A stretch of DNA of 64,000 nt, from the NCBI GenBank assembly GCA_903923395.1, contig CAIXXM010000024.1:62001-126000 (forward strand). Direction: 5' to 3'. The position numbers and the translations under genes were made by a program. The notes beneath the pieces were generated by a model. That model was not told the origin of the DNA. It did no database searches and worked only from the letters and a program-made list of their open reading frames with translations. Position 1 is the first letter of the stretch. Each line of letters opens with the position of its first letter. This document shows positions 59,456 through 64,000 of the stretch, piece after piece. This DNA is from an uncultured Acidobacteriia bacterium (GTDB taxonomy: Bacteria; Acidobacteriota; Terriglobia; Bryobacterales; Bryobacteraceae).

Positions 59456-60340
59456 TCAGTCGCGCTGTAGAGCGGATCGCCGCAAGGGCTTGCGCAAAGC
59501 CTGAATCACAAGCCCAGTACCGGAGATTCCCGTCAACCACCAAGTACCCGGCTCGGGCGTCGCCGAGGTTGCCGCGCCGGTTGCATAGTCGGTGCCTGAG
59601 GCTGCGGAAATGGTGGCTCCCAATATCGGATTGCCATCGCTATCCAACACGCTGGTCCCCCGCAGGCGGACTGTAGAGCTCATCGAACCCGAATAGCTGT
59701 AGTTCGGCTGGAACGCCGGGTCGTTGTCATAAAAATTGAACGCATTGTAGAGAGCGAAATTCAGTTCCAGTTCGGTATCGAAATCGAAAGGAACATCGAG
59801 CTGCATGGTGCTTTTGCCCTCTTGCAGCCTTTGTCCGGCGCCCTGAATCGCCATCACGTTGTAGATTACGCCGGGAAGGGAACTGCCGCCATTGTCCTGG
59901 GTACTTTCGGTGTCGTAGAAAAAGCGCAATAGCCCTGACCCGGACCCGCCTGTCACGGTCAGATAGTCCAACGCGTCTGAGAAGGCCCCTGCCGCAAAGG
60001 GGAGGATATTGGCACCCGGGAGTAAGTATGAGTTTGGCTCGTAGGATGCCACCGTCAACGATGATGAGCCGGAGAACAGAACGTAAGCCGCAGAGGTCGC
60101 CGTCGCCAGACCATCAAAGGCACCGTGGGCTGTGAATGTCTGGCCTCCATTCGCCTGCGCTGTCCCGCTGGGATTGCTTTGGGAAGTTTGCGCGCAGGGG
60201 AGCGAATTCAGTTCGGGCGATTCGGAACAGAACTGGGTCAAAGCAAGCAAGGAAGCCGTACATGCCTCGGCCGCCCGGCCAGTCACAAGCAACATTAAGA
60301 AAGGAAAAAGAAGCCGCATACCCCTGATTCTGGGCTCCAT
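59456..60340 (-). CDS. PEP-CTERM domain secreted protein
   Basis: This 294-aa protein has an N-terminal signal peptide (LLFPFLMLLVTGRAAEA) and at the C-terminus a PEP-CTERM sorting signal: PEPGTWW (Pro262-Glu-Pro264), a hydrophobic segment GISGTGLVIQAL and a basic end RKPLRRS. Such proteins are processed by exosortase and often go with extracellular polysaccharide loci. The middle is a beta-rich domain (LYNAFNFYDNDPAFQPNYS). The start may be the Met eight codons in. No exosortase gene is in this window. Confidence 0.82.
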   Translation of the reverse strand: MEPRIRGMRLLFPFLMLLVTGRAAEACTASLLALTQFCSESPELNSLPCAQTSQSNPSGTAQANGGQTFTAHGAFDGLATATSAAYVLFSGSSSLTVASYEPNSYLLPGANILPFAAGAFSDALDYLTVTGGSGSGLLRFFYDTESTQDNGGSSLPGVIYNVMAIQGAGQRLQEGKSTMQLDVPFDFDTELELNFALYNAFNFYDNDPAFQPNYSYSGSMSSTVRLRGTSVLDSDGNPILGATISAASGTDYATGAATSATPEPGTWWLTGISGTGLVIQALRKPLRRSALQRD

Positions 60341-60382
60341 CAGCCACTGGGGAGTGTGAAATCTGATGAAATCCAGTGATTT

Positions 60383-62407
60383 TCAGGGTCGGATCCGGTA
60401 CAACTCCCAGTTTCCCGTGCGGTTCGATGCAATGACGATCGCTTTGCCGTCCGGCGACCAGGCGGGGTCAGCATTTTGGGTCAACGCATTCGACACCCTT
60501 CGGATATCCCGCTTTTCAGAACCCATCACGAAAATCTGCCAGCCATGCCCCTCGTTCCCGGAAAAGGCAATGGATTTTCCATCGGGTGACGACGCGGGCA
60601 TGGAACCCACTCCCAACTCTTCCTCGCCAGAGCCGTCGGGCCGAATCCGGTAAAGACGGTACTCCCCGCTGCGGTCATTGTCGAAGACGATCCAGCCATC
60701 CACAGACCACGCCGCACAAATCCCGAGACCCTTCGCCTGGGTCAGTGGTCGCTCTCCTGTTCCGTCCGCATTGATGATATGGAGAGCTACTTTGCTGTTC
60801 TCCCAACGGGAGAACACCAGTTGCCTTCCTTCGGGGGACCACGCTGGCAGACTGTCTATCCCGCCACCCGAACTCACCTGACGCGCATGGCCGCCATCCG
60901 CATCCATCAGGTGGATCTTGTTGTGACCGGACCGATTGCTCGTAAACGCGATACGGTTCCCATCCGGGGACCAGGCAGGTTCGACATCTTCGGCACTGCT
61001 TCGGCTGATATCGGTCCAGGCACCGCCCTTTACATCTATCCGGAAAATGTTCGTGGCGCCATCGCGATTGCTCGCGAAAGCAATCCATTTCCCATCGGGG
61101 GACCAGGTCGGGTGTGCCTCACGGCTGCGGCTTTGCGTAAGTTGGTCTGTTTGCACAGGAGGCAATGCCGAGACAAAGACCTCAGAAGTGCCGCTGAAAC
61201 GGCGCTGGAAGACGATATGCAAACCGTCTGCGCTCCATTCGGGTTCTCCTTCGTCCTGCTGGCTTCCCGTGAGACGCAATACATCGGTGCCGTCGTATGC
61301 CATGACATAGACGTGTTCCTTCCCATCGCGTTTGCTGACGAAGGCAATCCGCGTGCCGTCCTTCGACCAGACCGGGACGCGGTTGTCCGCGTCCCGCACC
61401 TGCGGCAACAGCCTTGGCCCGGTGCCATCCCGCTTCATCAACGCAAGTTGCAAATGGCCATTGATGAGGCGGGTATGCAATATTTCTGATCCGTCTGGAG
61501 ACCAGCTTGGATCCAGACAGTCCACGTCTGGATGTGAGATTCGCTGTTCATTGCTCCCATCCAGGGAAATTGTGAAGATCGACGCGTGTGGCGCACCGCG
61601 CCGCGCTTGAAAAGCAAGACTCCGCCCGTCTGGCGACCAGGAAGCACGGGAACTGGGTTCCACTGTCAGGCGGCGCTGGCCGCTGCCGTCCGGGTTCATG
61701 ATGTAGATCGCTGTCTTGCCACCGGATCTCTTGCTTTGGAAAGCGATCCACTTTCCGTCGGGAGACCATTCCGGGGTGTCATCCTGCAGACCGGACGTGA
61801 GTTGGCTCAAGTCCCGGCCATCTGGCCGCATTTTCCAAATGGCACCACGGCCGCCTCGATTACTGACGAAGAGGAGCCATTGGCCGTCCGGCGAGAGGCT
61901 GGGCTGCTCGTTTTCGCCGGTGAAGTGAGTCAACTGAAGCTCACCCACAAGTGGCAGTACGGGCCGCTCGAGAGATCGGTATCGCCAAATCCCAGCGCTG
62001 AGGGTCAAAGTTGTGAGAGCCACCACAGCCCACCTCCACCAATGACTCCGGCGGGGCTCGATCAGCTCCGGGATATCTTCCTGCGGAAGTTCTACGGGCG
62101 CAACGAAGGAGTACCCGCGCCCTTGGATGGTGGCGATGTAACGTTGTTCCCCGGAAGAGTCTTCGAGTCGCCTGCGCAAAGTGGAAATGCACTGGCTTAA
62201 GGTGTTGCTCTCCACCGTGACACCACCCCAAACCTCAGCCAGCAGTTGCTCCTTGCTGACGACCTGGCCCCGGTGCCGGAGGAGAAAGACGAGTGCATCG
62301 AAGGCCTTGGCATTCATGGCAAGACGTTCGGAACCCCGGAACACGGTCCGGGCAGTGGCATTCACCAGGAAGGGTCCGAAAGAAAACCTATTCTCGGGGG
62401 AAGTCAT
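60383..62407 (-). CDS. Winged-helix regulator fused to TolB-like beta-propeller
   Basis: This 674-aa protein begins with an OmpR-type winged helix (residues 1-105: FGPFLVNATARTVFRGSERL, VSKEQLLAEVWGG, VESNTLSQCISTLRRRLED). A hydrophobic helix follows at about 131-150 (WWRWAVVALTTLTLSAGIW). Then about ten repeats of the WSPDGKWIAF type form a TolB/PD40 propeller (165-674). The plan suggests a membrane-tethered regulator whose outer propeller senses a signal, similar to CadC. This architecture is typical of Acidobacteria. It is 5 bases after the response-regulator gene. Confidence 0.9.
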   Translation of the reverse strand: MTSPENRFSFGPFLVNATARTVFRGSERLAMNAKAFDALVFLLRHRGQVVSKEQLLAEVWGGVTVESNTLSQCISTLRRRLEDSSGEQRYIATIQGRGYSFVAPVELPQEDIPELIEPRRSHWWRWAVVALTTLTLSAGIWRYRSLERPVLPLVGELQLTHFTGENEQPSLSPDGQWLLFVSNRGGRGAIWKMRPDGRDLSQLTSGLQDDTPEWSPDGKWIAFQSKRSGGKTAIYIMNPDGSGQRRLTVEPSSRASWSPDGRSLAFQARRGAPHASIFTISLDGSNEQRISHPDVDCLDPSWSPDGSEILHTRLINGHLQLALMKRDGTGPRLLPQVRDADNRVPVWSKDGTRIAFVSKRDGKEHVYVMAYDGTDVLRLTGSQQDEGEPEWSADGLHIVFQRRFSGTSEVFVSALPPVQTDQLTQSRSREAHPTWSPDGKWIAFASNRDGATNIFRIDVKGGAWTDISRSSAEDVEPAWSPDGNRIAFTSNRSGHNKIHLMDADGGHARQVSSGGGIDSLPAWSPEGRQLVFSRWENSKVALHIINADGTGERPLTQAKGLGICAAWSVDGWIVFDNDRSGEYRLYRIRPDGSGEEELGVGSMPASSPDGKSIAFSGNEGHGWQIFVMGSEKRDIRRVSNALTQNADPAWSPDGKAIVIASNRTGNWELYRIRP

Positions 62408-62412
62408 GGTGC

Positions 62413-63726
62413 CTACCCCTTCATCCTCTCCAGCTTCCGGTACAGCGTTTTCCGCTCAATCCCCAGCACCTGTGCTGCGCGGCTCTTGTTCCCGCCGGTC
62501 GCGGCGAGTACCCGCCGGATCTGCTCCATCTCTGTCTCTGCCAGCGTCTCACCGCCTGAATCCTTGGCTTCAGCCGATTCAATCGCGTCGTGCACGGCCT
62601 CCGCATCAATGCGCCCATTCGGAACCAGAATCACCATGCGCTCCATCAAATGCTGCAACTGCCGCACGTTGCCGGGCCACATGAATTCCTTCAGTGCCTT
62701 CATGCCGGATTCCGTTACCTTCGCATCCAGGTTGTAACGTCCGTTGTACTTATTCAGGAAGAACTGCACCAGCAGAGGGATATCAATCCGGCGCTCGCGC
62801 AACGGCGGCAACTCCAGACGCACCACGTTGAGGCGGAACCAGAGATCCTCACGGAACTTGCCCTCCTCCACCATCTTCTGCAAATTGCGGTTGGTGGCGG
62901 CGACCACGCGGACATCCACCTTCTTCTCCCGCGGTGAACCCACCGGCCGGATCTCGCGCTGCTGCAGGAAACGCAGGAGTTTCACCTGGAACCCAAGATC
63001 AATTTCTCCGATTTCGTCCAGAAATACCGTACCCTTGTTCGCCGCTTCAAACACACCAATCCGGTCACGGTCTGCTCCCGTAAACGCACCTCGCATGGCA
63101 CCGAACAGTTCGCTTTCGAGCAGCGCGGCGGGAATCGAAGAACAATCCACCGGCACAAACGGGTAACTGGAGCGCTGGCTGAACTGGTGCACCATGCGGG
63201 CCACCATCTCTTTACCGGTGCCGGTCTCGCCTTCAATCAAGACAGAAGCATCGGTAGGCGCCACGCGCGAGAGCGTCTTGTAGATCTCCACCATTTTGGG
63301 AGAACTGCCGATGAGTTCGGACTCCGGCAGATCTTCCACTTCGGTATCTTCGTCGTCCTCATGACTGGTATCGAGCGCACGCCGCACTGCGCTCAGCAGG
63401 GTATCGAGTTCAAAGGGTTTGGCCAGGTAATCAAACGCACCATTCTTCGTGGCGGCCATCACCGTTTCCATGGTGCCGCGCGCGGACATCAAAATGACCG
63501 GCGTTTCCACCTGGTGCGACTTCGCAGCCATCAGCACGTCAATGCCTGTGCGGTCATCAATGTAAATGTCGCTGATTACCAGCGGATATTTCGTCTTGTG
63601 CAGGCGTTCCAATGCGTCGCGGGTATTCGACACCGCGTCGACTTCGAATCCTTCGAGCTCCAGGAACGAGACAACCGTCGTCCGTACGCTCGGGTCATCC
63701 TCTACCAGCAAAATCTGATCAGTCAT
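62413..63726 (-). CDS. NtrC-family sigma-54-dependent response regulator
   Basis: This 437-aa protein has a receiver domain ([13 protein letters not shown], phospho-acceptor Asp53 in [27 protein letters not shown]), an AAA+ domain (Walker A GETGTGKE, sigma-54-contacting GAFTGA in [24 protein letters not shown]) and a Fis-type helix-turn-helix ([21 protein letters not shown] in pieces). It would activate sigma-54 promoters after phosphorylation by the adjacent histidine kinase, whose stop overlaps its start by 4 bases. Target genes are unknown. Confidence 0.95.
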   Translation of the reverse strand: MTDQILLVEDDPSVRTTVVSFLELEGFEVDAVSNTRDALERLHKTKYPLVISDIYIDDRTGIDVLMAAKSHQVETPVILMSARGTMETVMAATKNGAFDYLAKPFELDTLLSAVRRALDTSHEDDEDTEVEDLPESELIGSSPKMVEIYKTLSRVAPTDASVLIEGETGTGKEMVARMVHQFSQRSSYPFVPVDCSSIPAALLESELFGAMRGAFTGADRDRIGVFEAANKGTVFLDEIGEIDLGFQVKLLRFLQQREIRPVGSPREKKVDVRVVAATNRNLQKMVEEGKFREDLWFRLNVVRLELPPLRERRIDIPLLVQFFLNKYNGRYNLDAKVTESGMKALKEFMWPGNVRQLQHLMERMVILVPNGRIDAEAVHDAIESAEAKDSGGETLAETEMEQIRRVLAATGGNKSRAAQVLGIERKTLYRKLERMKG

Positions 63727-64000
63727 AATGCACGCTTCAACTCTAGAGTAAACTCTGAACCACGGCCCGGTTCTGACTCCACATGAATGCTGCCCCCATG
63801 CTGGGTAACAATCTGTTCCACGATCGACAGCCCGATTCCAGTTCCCAATTCACCCGTCTCCTCCGCCTTCTTCGTCCGGTAGAACTTTTCAAAGATACGG
63901 CTCACTTCTTTCTTTGTCATGCCGATGCCCTGGTCGCGCACGGATAACTGCAGCCGGTCACGGTCCTGCCGGCAACTTACAGTAACTTCAGTTTCGCGGG
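63723..64000 (-). CDS. Sensor histidine kinase, C-terminal part (runs off the window)
   Basis: The visible 92 codons are the end of a HATPase domain: VRDQGIGMTKKEVSRIFEKF in pieces (G1 box DxGxG), YRTKKAEETGELGTGIGLSI (G2 box GTGIGLSIV) and the final beta-hairpin GGSIHVESEPGRGSEFTLEL. The frame is open to the right edge, so the gene is partial and starts outside. It pairs with the NtrC-type regulator, which it overlaps by 4 bases. Confidence 0.92.
   Translation of the reverse strand, partial: RETEVTVSCRQDRDRLQLSVRDQGIGMTKKEVSRIFEKFYRTKKAEETGELGTGIGLSIVEQIVTQHGGSIHVESEPGRGSEFTLELKRAL

Noticed and set aside
59262-59543. Open frame of 93 codons on the minus strand
   Set aside because: It runs across the frameshifted hicB gene in a wrong frame and lacks family features.
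1-64000. CRISPR arrays, insertion sequences, rRNA genes
   Set aside because: No regularly spaced repeats, transposase genes or rRNA segments were seen on either strand.

Overview
The window is high-GC bacterial DNA, about 60% by eye, with dense genes that often overlap by 4 bases. Its gene content points to the Acidobacteria, most likely the Bryobacterales/Solibacter group. The clues are a secreted beta-propeller protein ending in what looks like the Solibacter-type C-terminal domain (TIGR03437-like), a winged-helix/TolB-propeller fusion regulator, a PEP-CTERM protein, BACON-domain lipoproteins and the futalosine menaquinone gene mqnC. This placement rests on recognised families, not on a search.

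Region 1 (1-37.4 kb) is a large surface-polysaccharide island. It holds about a dozen glycosyltransferases (GT2, GT4, GT8-like and PMT/GT39-like membrane enzymes). Several are multi-domain fusions: GT2-polysaccharide deacetylase, GT4-GT2, and GT2-GT-GTB. It also has two Wzm/Wzt-type ABC exporters, an MBOAT O-acyltransferase next to an SGNH-like partner, a DUF2264 protein, a BACON lipoprotein and a glycoside-hydrolase-like secreted protein. Inside it sits a module usually associated with peptide modification: a radical SAM/SPASM protein, a PqqD-like protein, an HPr-kinase-like ATPase and two PF14907-like nucleotidyltransferases. One of the two nucleotidyltransferases has lost its active-site residues.

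Region 2 (37.4-43.2 kb) is an RNA-repair locus: rtcR divergent from an operon of a Ro60/TROVE protein, two Y RNAs, rtcB and rtcA. A near-consensus sigma-54 promoter lies between rtcR and the operon. The first Y RNA carries a circularly permuted tRNA-like domain (T-arm, 7-bp acceptor-like stem closed by a hexaloop, then D-arm) on a Ro-binding stem. The second is a minimal Y RNA. Both have the G-N-CGAA-N-G / UUG signature. The layout matches the rsr-yrl-rtcBA operon known from Salmonella and is the most striking system here.

Region 3 (43.2-52.9 kb) is mostly housekeeping: a methyltransferase, a DUF2071 protein, an unknown secreted protein, a GNAT acetyltransferase, thrB, then rplM-rpsI and rpsB-tsf-pyrH-frr. 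rpsB and rpsI appear to use TTG starts.

Region 4 (52.9-64 kb) has the TIGR03437-like secreted protein, a deoxyhypusine-synthase-like enzyme, a decayed vapBC remnant, mqnC, a TIM-barrel sugar isomerase/epimerase, a Uma2-like nuclease, a hicBA pair with one frameshift in each gene, a PEP-CTERM protein, the winged-helix/propeller regulator, and an NtrC-family response regulator with the 3' end of its histidine kinase at the right edge.

No canonical tRNA or rRNA gene, insertion sequence or CRISPR array was seen.
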